The notes below the pieces were generated by a model, which searched no databases, was not told the origin of the DNA, and worked only from the letters and a program-made list of their open reading frames with translations. The translations under genes and the position numbers were made by a program. DNA of 64,000 bases from Symsagittifera roscoffensis (taxonomy: Eukaryota > Xenacoelomorpha > Acoela > Convolutidae): assembly GCF_963678635.1 (NCBI RefSeq), contig NC_087062.1:55436363-55500362 (forward strand), written 5' to 3'. Below are positions 21,814 to 31,869 of the stretch, piece by piece (position 1 is the stretch's first letter; the number at the start of each line of letters is the position of its first letter).

Positions 21814-22200
21814 AGGAAGAATTGGAGAGAAACGTGACGTTGTGCCTCCACAACAGCTCCTGCCGAAACAGAGAATCTAACGTTGATAATCTACCTTGTT
21901 GTAAACAAAGAGTATAAGAGCAGAAGTGTTGGAGGACTGCTTCCAACAGCGTCAGAATAGCTACCGAGGTGTTGCAAGACACAGAGACTGAAAGTGCGGA
22001 GTCAATGTCGCAGGAGGAGGAGATGGAACATTGACAAATGGCCGAAAAACAAGAACCAAAAAAAAGAAAGTTAGAAAAATTTAGAAGTTTTAGAACTTCT
22101 AAACGACGAACAAATGAGGAAATACAGAAGCGACGAAAGAGAAGATGTTAAAACTCAGAATTGTTTTGTATGTGACAAAAACTCAAATGAGAAATAAAGC
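21814..22200 (+). other. basic C-terminal tail and possible 3' end of the retroelement
   Basis: 22039-22151 encodes MAEKQEPKKRKLEKFRSF followed by an Arg/Lys-rich tail ending at a TAA, a nucleic-acid-binding or nuclear-targeting composition. An AATAAA lies at 22192-22197. GC content drops sharply after this point, so the element or its transcript probably ends near here. Confidence 0.4.
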
Positions 22201-23689
22201 AACTAAGTTTGCAATTGAAACTGAAAAGAATTTGTTTAGTTGAGTTTTGAAGATTAAAGACCTTGTTGCATTTAAATGTTTGCATTATGATTTTAGTTAG
22301 TCGCTTTAGAGACACTTACTATTTATTTAGAGAGGCTTGAGTGGAGAATATAATAAGATATTCCAGCCTGCATGATTGTTTTTAATCAACTAAGACGACT
22401 GATCACTTTGTGGTGACATGAAGGGCTTGGGTAATCTCTTGAAGAAGGAGATTATTTCATTCTTCATTCTAACCACCGAGTTTATTAATTTTCAGGGCCA
22501 GTAACAACTAAACTTCCGAAGGAAAGAAGCATGGTAGCATATCTTTTGTTTGTGGGTTGGCAGGACTGTACTGCGTTCCTACACTTTTTAAACCTAGGAG
22601 AAAAAAGTTTTAAATCGGGACATAGACATTGGAAGTCTAAAAAGATGTTTTATTTTAAGTATATCCTCGAAAGTGCAGATTGGTGAACAATTTTTGAAGG
22701 CAATAGTATTGTAGTATGATGCCGTTTATATTCTGCAGTGAGTCGATATGACGTTGACAAAAGTGACTTTATGCATTTTGTAAACTCTGTTCGATGGCAC
22801 TGTACCATTTTGATGAAGATTACGAGAGTCAATGAGGACAATGTAACATTCGACCAGAATGTACGAAAATGCAGTTTCGCATTCGAACTTTTATCGACCA
22901 GAAAAAGAATATCTGACCTGGAAGATTGATGGTTTTAACGGATTAGCGACGTTATTGGAACGATTAGACGAATCGGGAAAATTAGTTTTAACTGACATGC
23001 TAATTTTTGAAATTGCGATGGAGGTGATGATTTTTATCTACTGAACAAAAACAATCGTAATATAATAAATAGTAGTAGCTCTGTTTTTAGGAATGACCTC
23101 GTGGTCTGGGATACTGCGACCCAACCATGAGCTCACTATTTTTGCATATAATTAAGTTAATTTGAGTGTTTTGACCGAAGCCGGAAACAGTAACGTTTTG
23201 TCGACTCGATGTTAGAAAAGCCATTAAAAAAAACAGGCTTTGGCAGAGACTGTGAAAAGCATTTAGAGCTGTGTTTAGACGCTAGCCAGTCGTTTTAGAG
23301 CCTAGCTTTATTCCCGTCGATAGGTACTACCGGGAGAATGTTACATTGTCGCGAAATTTCGACATCGTCACCTATCTTTCTTTGCAAACGAATTTTTAAA
23401 AATTAACATTTTAACCCAAATTAACCATTCCGTGTTCGTCAAAATGAACGATTAACACCGTTAATGTGCTTAAACCACCAATTTTCCCGCTCAGCTGCTG
23501 TCACAAAAAAACTTCGAATTCGAACAAGCATTTTGATACATTCTGGTCGAATGTCACAGTATCTTTTCGTTCTCGTCGAAGGGTTCGACTGTGCCAATCC
23601 GGAGGAATGGCACACGTTCGAGCCTTCTCAACGCCCTTTTCAGATGTTGTTTGTTTCACCCTTTTTGCATAGGATTGGTAATAATCATT
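22201..23689. other. non-coding stretch with a short unidentified ORF pair
   Basis: AT-rich DNA with no recognised gene. 22738-22929 and 22859-23044 are two overlapping short frames on the + strand with codon-like composition (HFVNSVRWHCTILMKITRV, then DGFNGLATLLERLDESG). They may be one frameshifted coding remnant. I see no homologue and no splice pattern. Confidence 0.35.
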
Positions 23690-23850
23690 TTTGATATAAT
23701 AATCATAATAATATTAATCATAATAAAAATAATAATACAGAATTTAGAGTGTCTCATGGAATTTCACCTATTTTCAGTTCATCTTCAGTTCAGTTTTATT
23801 TTACTAAGAGGATTGCAGTTGCCACATCTGCATATTACTCTCCAAGTATA

Positions 23851-25445
23851 TTAATTTTCTTCGGTGTATTGTTTGGTGAAAAAGTTCCAGTAAATGTTCT
23901 GAATATTAGCCTTACTTAGAATTTTTCCGAAACTTTCATAAACCCGATGAACGTAGTTGTAGAGTAGTTTCGTCCTTCGAAAGAAGTTTTTGTTGGTTTT
24001 ATTTAGTCGCGGTTTCGATAACTTGAATTCACCTCGATTGCTTTGTCGAGTAGTATCGCATATTGTCTCACTTTCAATGGAACTTTCAACATCAAATTCA
24101 CCTGTTTTAATAGATAAAAGCTTAAAGAGATCATGCATTTCAACATACAGGCTTAACGGAAGAATATGCACTTTAATAAACCGAGGGGACCAGAATTGAT
24201 CCTTGGGGAACACCGCTGGTTACATTTCATAGGGTTGATTTTGTGCCGCTTATTTGCACGTATTGATTGCGTTGGCTTAAGTATGATTTTAGAAAACCTA
24301 AGATGTTTCCACCACTTCCAGGAGACCTTATTTTGCTAACTAGCACACTATGCGGTACTGTGTCAAACGCTTTAGCAAAGTCGAGATAAAGAACATTTAA
24401 CTCATTGACAGATTCTAGATCATTGCATTCGTATATTTTGTCAAGAAAGTATATTAGTTGCAGCGTCACCGATCGTCTTTTTCTAGAGCTGTATTGACTA
24501 GTGTGGAATTTTGTATGAAAGAAACAATAAATTTTATCAAAAAGGAGTTTTTCCAAGACTTTTGAGCAACAACATAGGAGGCTGATGGGATGGTAGCAGG
24601 TTACATCAGCTTTGTTGCCCTCTTTGAATATTGGTTTTGTTTGGCATAATTTCCAGTAGCTGGGGTAAGATTGCTTCTTTAGACTTGTTTGAAAGATCAG
24701 TTTTAGTGATTTACACAGGGTTTTGTGACTCTTTTTCAAGAGTGTGTTTCCAATTTTATCGGGTCCGGTTGATTTGTCAGGATTAAGTTCAAACAATATG
24801 TCGCTTATTTATTCTTCAGTGTAGTCAGCTGTGTTTAGTATGTTATTTGGTTCATACCCAGGCTGCATATTAGATTTACTGAAGACCGACGCGAAGTACT
24901 GATTAAAAACTTCAGCCTTTTCAACATTTATTGATGCTACTGTCTTATCAAAATTTTTTTTTGGGGGAATTGAGGTTTTTTTTATACATTTCAAGTATTT
25001 CTGTATTTTACTAAACGTCCTTCCTTCAAAAACTGATTTTTCATATTCAGCGGGGTCTTTCTCGGATTCAAGTTTGATTTGCTTTTCAAGGCATTTGAGT
25101 TTAATCAATGTGCTTAAAATTACACTTTTTCGTTTTTTCATTGTTTTCAGCTTATTCATAAGATTTGATGAAACATTGGAAATCCAGGGGGGTAGCTGGG
25201 ATCTATTTTTGGTACTTCTTGGTATGTGTTTATCTATTTTCTTCCACAACCATTTGTATCATTGCTTTAACAATTCATCTACATTACTATAGCAATACGG
25301 TTGAAAGAGGATACTTTTATTAAATTCGTCACAGACAGCCTTGTTAAAATCGTATTTTATATCAGTTACTGCAAATTGCTTTTCCTCTTTTTCGAGGTCG
25401 ATGGTTGTAACAATTGGTTCATGGTCGGAAAAACTTTTGTCGTTT
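23851..25445 (-). pseudogene. LINE-A ORF2: endonuclease end, RT fingers/palm, C-terminus; YADD region deleted
   Basis: The frame picks up at DKSFSDHEPIV (about 25440-25410), the last block of an AP-type endonuclease (S-D-H), directly after ORF1 sequence, so most of the endonuclease is gone. A stop near 25259 and another near 24809 interrupt it. 24796-24227 shows RT blocks: PDKSTGPDKIGN, YHPISLLCCCSKVLEKLL and LYLDFAKAFDTVPH. After a stop at 24227 it reads TSGVPQGSIL and then jumps at about 24185-24190 to IKVHILPLSLYVEMHDL, a C-terminal ORF2 sequence ending at 23851. The YADD motif is missing. Confidence 0.8.
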
Positions 25446-26210
25446 TGCATAAGATCATTTTGTAAACTTTTATCAGGATTTACATAGACGAGTTTTTGAT
25501 AGGGACGGTAATATTTAAGCTTGTGTGCCGCCCTCAGTATAAGGTCTCGGCTGATTGGTTTTTCAGTTTTTACCAGGAGTGTTCTTGGTTGTTGTTTACT
25601 TGCGTCATATTTACCGAGTCTATGCGCTTGAGTAAGTTTTTTTATCTTCAACGTTAAAATGTTCAAGAAACTTTTCTACTTCGGCTAAATCAGCATGTAA
25701 TCTTTCATCAGCCGAGCTTGAGCCTGATTCTGTTATACGTCGTTTATATACTCCTAGCGTAGTTTTTTGGGGAATTGAAACTGATTTTCCAAGTTTGACT
25801 TTTCCTAAGGATTGTTTGTATATTTTGGTATCATTTTTCACGTTTATGACTTCCGATTGAACATTTATAATGATGTTATATGACTTTTCAATTTTATCGG
25901 TTAGGGTTTTCATTTGTAACTGAAGTTTTTTCATTTGATTATTGGTTTCGTTTTGAAACTTTTTCAGATTTTCGTCTATTTTTGTTTCCAACTTTGATTC
26001 CAACTTTGACAAAAAATCTTGTTTCTCCGGTATGCAACTATTGCAGATGGGGACAAGATTGTCGTTAAGTTTTATGAGAACTTCTATTGTATTCGTTTCA
26101 AACTCAGTACTCTCTGTTGTTAAATGAAGTGTTTTATTACAAATGCAATAAACCAATTTGTTGTCATTTTTAACTTTCCTGTTGCACGTATTGCAGTTAT
26201 CACGCGTCAT
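25445..26210 (-). pseudogene. LINE-A ORF1 (zinc-finger/PHD-like and coiled coil)
   Basis: MTRDNCNTCNRKVKND starts at 26210. Cys pairs (CNTC, CIC and CNSC) with a His suggest a PHD-like zinc module in the first 65 residues. Residues about 65-135 form a Lys/Glu coiled coil, then a Ser-rich linker. The frame ends at 25620, and a frameshift leads into 25666 downward, with TQAHRLGKYDASKQQPRTLLV, the RNA-binding domain typical of CR1 ORF1 proteins. The ORF1 protein would bind element RNA and chaperone reverse transcription. Confidence 0.7.
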
Positions 26211-26480
26211 TTCACTTGCTTGAGTTCGATTGGGGCAATTGGATAGTTCGTTAGAATTGGGGTGGAGAACTTAAACACAAATTGATTCAAACTTAGCCGC
26301 CGGTCCCTGAGGGGACCTTTGGAAAGCTTAAACCAGAGGAGACAACTAACAAATTCTCCCTGTGAGCCCCTGAAGGGACCTTTGGTAGGTTAAGTTAGTC
26401 TGTAACGGACACGTAAAGATAAGGATAGAAACAAGAAAAGATTGATGTATACTTGAGCTACCAGTTTCTGCAGGTGCACT

Positions 26481-27780
26481 GACAGTTGTTGGTGGTAAGA
26501 TGTCCGTTGTCGTTCAAATGCTTCGAGTACTTCTTATACAGAATTTTCCCCTTGATGAGGTTTTTCAGGTTGTTCAGACCGTCTTCGTTTTTTTTTTTTT
26601 TATTTGGTAATCAGAAGGTAAAAAGTATCATAGTAACCGAGGTTACAGTCATGAGTCCCTTCATCATGTATTCCAGTCAAAATCCTTGGAATTTGTTAGA
26701 CATGGAAGTGATAATGATAAAAGAAGATGACAAGTGTTTAAGTCCTTTTCAATTAAAATCGATACGGGTTACGTTTCTTCAATAAGAACACGCAACTCGA
26801 CACGAGATAATTTAATATACAAGTGTTACAAGTAAAAAAATTTTTCGAAAGTTATTTTGTCGTTTATTGTTCCGAGTACGCAAGCGGCGTTCGCAATCTG
26901 TATTGCCAGGGAGATTCTCTGTTTTAAAAAGCTAGCGGTTGAAAAAGATATCCATCATTTAAAAGATCTTTATACTTGTCAATTTTTCGCTCTTCCGCTT
27001 CAGCGGCAGCCGTACCAGGGTTAAAAACAGACCCGGCTCCGTCTTCGTTTAGATGGAAGTGATCGTTCGTAAAATATCTGTTACCCGTAATAAAAAGTGT
27101 CTTACACTGGCACCGGGTAGTGACAAGACGTTCAAGTTTCGAAGATGTCTGGCCTGGGAATCAGCATCTTGTCTCTAAAATCCCTCCATTGAGGGCCGTC
27201 CACACAAGATTACAGACATTTAACATGAAAAACACTATTTAATAAGAGTCTCAAAAAGAGTCTCCCCAAGGACTTTTCTGTTTTTGAGATTCGAAAGAAT
27301 GATTACAATATCGGCGAGAAAGTGCGTCTCATTCAGTTTATCCCTGACAGGATGTTTCGGAACTAATGCCTAATTGTTGTACCCAATCTGGTAATTCAAC
27401 ATCATCAAGAGCTTTTATCGAAACCTCGCCTTTTTTCCCTGGAGTTCGATCTTGCCTTTCTAATAGTTTCATTAGTGTCTTTTGATTGGTCTCTTTACTG
27501 TTGTTGTTTTTTGTCTCTGAGACTTAGGTATTTCATAATAATCCTGTGTCTATAATACCTCAAAGGGCGCTCGACAAACAGGCACAAACATCAAACATAT
27601 TTATATTTAATAAGTTTATCACAACAGTTAGACTAATTTATTGCTTAATTAATGCTGACAATCTTGATTCGCGACAGGTGTTCATCGAATTGAGTTTTTG
27701 AGACTTTCGCATTTTCCATTTTGCGTCGCCTCTGGGTTAGAAGTCGCTGCCATTTCACCTCATGTTTTAAAGATTTCACC
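26481..27780. other. intergenic DNA with weak non-LTR RT relic on - strand
   Basis: On the - strand about 27065-26935 reads DGAGSVFNPGTAAAEAEERK and then YLFQPLAF; this kind of sequence is familiar from regions after the RT domain in non-LTR elements. About 27490-27350 (- strand) reads KLLERQDRTPGKKGE and VELPDWVQQLGI, unidentified. 27550-27780 is the likely promoter/5'UTR of the PIH1D1-like gene; no TATA box is evident. Confidence 0.35.
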
Positions 27781-28668
27781 ATGTCGGACTCATCTCTCCT
27801 TGAGATTGATCGCAATATGAGCGAAGAAAATAGCGACCTTTATGAATCCATTTTACAAAATTTTCAAAGTAATACTACTAATGGCACTCAAGCTCAACCC
27901 GATATGTATTCCAAAAAAGTGTTGCCAAAAGCAGGCTGCTGTATGAAATGTAAAACAAAGAAGAACGAAAAAGTCTTTGTCAATTTATGCATTTCGGAGT
28001 TGCTGCCTGATCCGCCAAATGTTGAAGAGGACGAGTTGGTGCAAATTCTTTCAAATGAAGATGCCCCTGACTTTCGAATGCCAATGAGTATAGGGGAACC
28101 ACACACGGAGTTAGATAATGCAGGTAAAGGTTGCACAGTTATTGACGTCGTTGTATCAGAAGACTTTTTCAATAGACTTCAAGATTCAAGCAAACCGGTC
28201 CTCAATTCATTTTTCTGCACGGCGATGCTTGAAGGCATCCAAGAAAAATACAAATTTGAACTTGAAAATGAAGTCAAAATTTTGAAGCACAAGAAAGCAA
28301 TGGGGACTATTCAGGAGCAGATGATTCGAACTCGGAGGTTAATCCGAGAAATGGGGGACTCAATCATGAAAAATATTCCAGACATCCAGAACCTGGTTAG
28401 CTCGCCTGAAGTACCAAAATATACCTTCGTCAAAGAGCCACCAGTTGGACCTGTAGAATTTTTAGTTGGAGAGATAGTGCTACCGAAATGTGCCGGTGTT
28501 AAGCAAATTTTACTGGATGTAGGTGGAGATAGGGTGGTGCTTGATTGCCGGCCTTTTTATTTTATGGACGTTTTCTTCCCATACGAGTTTGAAGTGAATG
28601 ATGTTGGGGCTCAATTTAATGCCGATAAAAAAATTCTATCAATAACAATTCCTGTAAAAATTGAATAA
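27781..28668 (+). CDS. PIH1D1: PIH1 domain-containing protein 1-like (R2TP complex co-chaperone)
   Basis: Single exon, 295 residues, close to the roughly 290 of human PIH1D1. The ATG at 27781 (TTCACCATGT, good context) is chosen because upstream in-frame codons contain no ATG. The PIH domain spans about residues 45-170: VFVNLCISELLPDPP, EELVQIL-like helix, DAPDFRMPMSIGEPHTELD, a hallmark of the family, and GCTVIDVVVSEDFF. It binds DSD/pS-containing partners such as TEL2. A CS-like beta domain follows (GPVEFLVGEIVLPKCAGVK, ILSITIPVKIE). PIH1D1 links HSP90 and RUVBL1/2 with clients in snoRNP, RNA polymerase II and PIKK assembly in the cytoplasm and nucleus. An AATAAA overlaps the stop codon (28664-28669). 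It lies between two LINEs but is intact. Confidence 0.93.
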   Translation: MSDSSLLEIDRNMSEENSDLYESILQNFQSNTTNGTQAQPDMYSKKVLPKAGCCMKCKTKKNEKVFVNLCISELLPDPPNVEEDELVQILSNEDAPDFRMPMSIGEPHTELDNAGKGCTVIDVVVSEDFFNRLQDSSKPVLNSFFCTAMLEGIQEKYKFELENEVKILKHKKAMGTIQEQMIRTRRLIREMGDSIMKNIPDIQNLVSSPEVPKYTFVKEPPVGPVEFLVGEIVLPKCAGVKQILLDVGGDRVVLDCRPFYFMDVFFPYEFEVNDVGAQFNADKKILSITIPVKIE

Positions 28669-28984
28669 ATTCGTTTGTAATTGTTTTGGGTATTTTTTTC
28701 TGCAAACAAGGCGTGCATTAATTTCGTGTGCATTCATTTCATAATTAAGGTAGTGAAGTAAAAATTTGAATCTAAATAGCCCATTCCTTACGCTTGTGAT
28801 TAGCAAGCGTTATCAAATCGAGAGAGTACACTATTTTTTCGGGTTAATAACAGGTTTCCCAGAATCACTTGTATCTTTTTTCATAATTAACTTCCAACTT
28901 CGCAACTTCCACCGGCTCAAGCCACAGGTCTGCGGGAGTGAGTGGGGAGGGATTCTTAGGGCAGTTAAAAATGTGGCAACTAGT
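28669..28984. other. 3' flank of PIH1D1-like gene with dispersed repeat
   Basis: AT-rich DNA. The string GTGATTAGCAAGCGTTATCAAATCG at 28795-28820 recurs in similar form at 31466-31490 and 50260-50284, marking a dispersed repeat family. No gene is seen. Confidence 0.5.
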
Positions 28985-29170
28985 GTGGGGTGCTAGGACT
29001 TAGACTGGAGGTGAAAAGGCGCCTGACGCGGCAAAGTCGGTGGATAAGAATCTGAACAGGAACTTTTTTCTTCAAACTTGAAATATTCTTTTCCAAAAAA
29101 TGTCGGCCTATTGTTTGTCTGCAAATAATTTGTTGGCTCAAGTGTAACATCGTAAAATTGCTTTTTTAAT
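28985..29170 (+). repeat. SINE-like repeat, copy 1
   Basis: A tRNA-like head (around GGCGCCTGACGCGGCAAAGT and GAATCTGAACAGG) is followed by a T-run and a body with TGTCGGCCTATTGTTTGTCTG and then GTTGGCTCAAGTGTAACATCG. The body matches 34545-34620, 36710-36775 and 37105-37165. Pol III-type A and B boxes are only approximate. Confidence 0.5.
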
Positions 29171-29205
29171 CCTAATTTTAATGTAGTTGCTTTTGTTGCA
29201 ATAAA

Positions 29206-29284
29206 TTGCTCCGGCGATTTGTAGTATTACTTGTCGCCGGAGCGATTTGTAGTATTACTTGTTGCTCCGGCGATGCGTAGTAAA
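29206..29284 (+). repeat. three tandem ~28 bp units with alternating GCTCCGGCGA orientation
   Basis: Units share CGATTTGTAGTATTACTTGT. The GC-rich part is GCTCCGGCGA in units 1 and 3 and its reverse complement TCGCCGGAGC in unit 2, so neighbouring units can pair into hairpins. Confidence 0.75.
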
Positions 29285-29881
29285 ATAAGCTTCTGAAAAA
29301 ACAATTCGGAACGAAGTCCAGATTTTACTTCAATTTACACAGATGTAAATGTGAGATTAAAATCAAACAACAACAAAATACTAATTGATATTAGAAGTTC
29401 CTTATATTTTTCTGTGAAGTTTTTTTTTAGTTAAACGATATCTAACAATCACTGTAGCATAACCTGAATTATGGTTTTGAAGGTCTGCCAAGTTTTTTCT
29501 ATTATTGCCTTTTTGGTTGGAAAGAGAAACTTGTGAAGGAATTTTGAAGTTATCCGCCTTCATGTAAGTTTTTATAATAAATGCTTTGGAGCTTTTTAAT
29601 TTTTTTTTGTTGGGATATTTTCTTTCACTGTCATCGGTGCTTGGCGCCAGGCAGGGGTTTTTCACTTAGTTGGCTAGATTTTTCATGATCGTAGATTTAT
29701 TTGGTTCAAAATCATAATTACTGTTCAAATTTCAGTGTTTTTTGTTGTATAATTTCATGGTTTGCGTAAATCACATAGAATGCTTAGCCGCAATTTTTTT
29801 CAGAGCTTGTATATACAAATCGGACCAAAATTTACAAACAAATTAAATCTTGCTCGTTAGTACTGAAAATTTGATTATTCG
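29285..29881. other. AT-rich spacer, nothing recognised
   Basis: Short frames here (for example 29402-29665 on the - strand, Lys/Asn-rich) have no features beyond AT-driven composition. Confidence 0.5.
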
Positions 29882-30240
29882 ATGCAAATTGGTGAACAAA
29901 TGATGGAACGAGTCATCAGAAATTTACACAGCTCATGGAGAGTTCAAAAACCAAATGACAAAATATGCTCTGCTCGCATGTAGCAGATAGATGTTATAAG
30001 TTGAAGACTACTTACCTACGGCACTAAGGAAGAGAGCAATATGCTAGGTGCTCTGTTTTACGTTTCGTTATCTTGTATTATCTGTGTTCAAGTTTGCATT
30101 ACTGCTTTTCTTTGTAGAAAATGTTGCGTGACGCTGATTTGTTTCTATGATTTAGCCATGCAAAAGGGAATGTTTAGGTTTTTTCAAACAATTTTTATCT
30201 GTTTCGAACGAATTAGCTTGAATAATGATTTAAGACAAAC
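29882..30240 (+). pseudogene. degenerate copy of USP exon 2 end plus intron 2 start, copy 1
   Basis: The stretch aligns with 36146-36510, covering about 107 bases of USP exon 2 and about 260 bases of the following intron. Matching strings include TTGGTGAACAAATG, CGAGTCATCAGAAA and CCAAATGAC, and the intronic AATGTTGCGTGACGCTGATTTGTTT versus AATGCTGCGTGACTCTGATTTATTT. The splice donor is destroyed (AGATAGATG instead of GGTAGATAT). No other USP exons surround it, so it is a fragment and not a paralogous gene. Confidence 0.75.
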
Positions 30241-30500
30241 GTGTTTGCAAATTGGTGAATAAATATTGGGAAAAATGGAGTCATGAAAAACATACACAGC
30301 CCTTCGAGAATTCATAAGCCAAATAACCAAATATGCTTTTCTCGCAGGAAGGTAGATATTATAAGTTGAAGACTACTTATCCATGGCAGTAGGGAAGATT
30401 GCAAAATGCTAGATGCTCCGTTTTACGCGCCGCTGTCTTGGTTTTTCTGCGTGCATTGTTGCTTTTCTTCGTTTCTGATTTCTATGGTTTAGGCATGCAA
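30241..30500 (+). pseudogene. degenerate copy of USP exon 2 end plus intron, copy 2 (split by a retroelement)
   Basis: Directly follows copy 1. It matches the same USP segment (CATACACAGCCCTTCGAGA, CGCAGGAAGGTAGATATT, so the donor GGTAGAT is kept). Its continuation is at 31084-31180 (TCTGCTTTGAGCCAATTTGC versus TCTGCTTTGAACCAATTTAC at 36467), separated by an inserted LTR-gag fragment. Copies 1 and 2 resemble each other in the intron part more than they resemble the gene. Confidence 0.72.
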
Positions 30501-30524
30501 CCCAGGCAAAGAAAAACGAGTTGC

Positions 30525-30839
30525 CTAAGACTCCCTTTTCTCGGGCTTTCCCACGTGGTTCTCCCAACCAACTCTCTTTTCCTGGTTGCGAACATCCCGA
30601 TTTTTCTTTTGAGGTTCTGTTTCTCCATTTATTTCGACCTCGTATATAGGTTCTGTAGGCTCGACGAGCTGAGGTTTATTTCTTTGAAGATTTTTTACTT
30701 TAATCCCGTCTTTTGCAAATACTGCGATCTCAAAAATCGCTGCCCACTTCGACCATTCCAGTGGTGGCTCGGCTGAGGCTTTCTCCCAGAATGGGTTTAT
30801 ATTGAGCGGCTTTTTCGAGTATCCTGCTGACTGCGCCAT
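30525..30839 (-). pseudogene. gag: gag N-terminal fragment of Mag-type element
   Basis: Starts MAQSAGYSKKPLNINPFWEK; the complete element's gag starts MAQPAGFAAQDN and has PVFWASANLDPPW at the same distance. About 100 residues remain before the truncation. It was translated from the ATG at 30837-30839, which overlaps the LTR end. Confidence 0.7.
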
Positions 30840-31083
30840 GTCATACCTCAATGTATGAGCGTGATTATAATGAATCCGATCGGATTGATAAACGTAGTCT
30901 TTATGTGAGTTGGATAAAACAGCTGTTGTTCAGAAACATAAATTATCGTCTGAGCTCTTGATCATGATCTTAAGTCGGCATGCAGCCGTATCAAGGTCAA
31001 CTGACCAAACAATATATATAAATATGTTAATCAAATTAATAAATAGCAACGATGATAAGTTTATCGATCCGTACCGGATGACA
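30839..31083 (-). repeat. solo-side LTR of truncated Mag-type element
   Basis: Begins TGTCATCCGGTACGG and ends GAGGTATGACA in element sense, with an AT-rich TATA-like string (ATATATATTG) inside. Length is similar to the 258 bp LTRs at 53.5 and 60.5 kb, but the sequence is diverged. Confidence 0.68.
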
Positions 31084-31189
31084 AAGTTTTTCAGATTTTT
31101 CATTTTTTAAGTCTGCTTTGAGCCAATTTGCTTGTAATGATTTATGTTGATCTCAGTTTTCCAAAATTTTTCTCAATACAAACTTTTAA

Positions 31190-31869
31190 CAGGTTATATA
31201 CAAAGAAGTTCCTTCTCGAGAGTGGCCTGCAAATTCTCCCGAGACACTCGGTTATTCGCGAACATAAATCTCAATATGTTTCTTACGACCACTCATAGAA
31301 ATTAATGTACCACAACACAATCACGCGTCATACAAAGAACGCGTCATACCCAAGAAAGTGAAAAAGTGAGAAGAACTACTCCTATGACTTCATCATTTCC
31401 AATATAAATTGCCATCAACGCCACCTTTGTTTATTCGATCTGGTCCAACCATCAATGATGGTTACGCTAGCGATTAGCAAGCGTTATAGAATCGGAACAA
31501 AATATTTTTCGGGTTCATCATCATCATTATCAGTTTTGTTTAGCGCCATCTAGTATCCGACGGTATGTGTGATTTTCTGTTTTCTTGTCATAACTTCTTG
31601 TTTCCAATTTTTTTCTAATTTCCGGAGCCGAAATCCATTTGTTTCGCAAATATTTGCAGTGATGATTTTCGTACAAGTATATAGCGGCCATGAGTGCAGA
31701 ATTCATCACAAAGACCTTGTGGACATTTGTGGTAGTTTTTCGAGGACTAGACGAAGAGATAGCAAAAAATCTTAAGCGGCCATTCTGCCTTGACAAAACG
31801 AAAGGAGTTAAACAAGTGAAGGTTTTTATACAACTTAGATCGTTTTATGCAGATTCGATTAAAGATTTG
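31190..31869. other. spacer with dispersed repeats
   Basis: Contains GATCTGGTCCAACCATCAATGATGG (31437-31460, near-copy at 34663-34684) and GCGATTAGCAAGCGTTATAG (31468-31487). A short + frame at 31569-31775 is not gene-like. Confidence 0.45.

Larger units (their letters stand above)
23690..26480 (-). mobile_element. CR1-like non-LTR retrotransposon (LINE-A), internally deleted
   Basis: Read on the - strand, the element has a 5'UTR (26220-26480, with two copies of a CCTGAGGGGACCTTTGG-like string), ORF1 (26210 to about 25450), the end of an endonuclease, a linker and RT N-terminal half (25420 to about 24190), the C-terminal end of ORF2 (24190-23851), a 3'UTR, and an (ATT)n-like tail at 23690-23745. 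Tails of simple repeat are typical of CR1/L2-group LINEs. Two internal deletions remove most of the endonuclease and the catalytic part of RT. Confidence 0.8.
30500..31083 (-). mobile_element. truncated Mag-type Gypsy element: 5' LTR and start of gag
   Basis: On the - strand an LTR (31083-30839, about 245 bp, TGTCAT...ATGACA) is followed by PBS/gag sequence and ends abruptly at about 30500 inside gag. The arrangement is the same as in the complete element at 53534-60711: the gag ATG uses the last A of the LTR. It interrupts USP-derived repeat copy 2. No second LTR is present. Confidence 0.75.

Noticed and set aside
29206-29284. CRISPR-like array
   Set aside because: Units are contiguous with no unique spacers, the host is eukaryotic and no cas genes are present.
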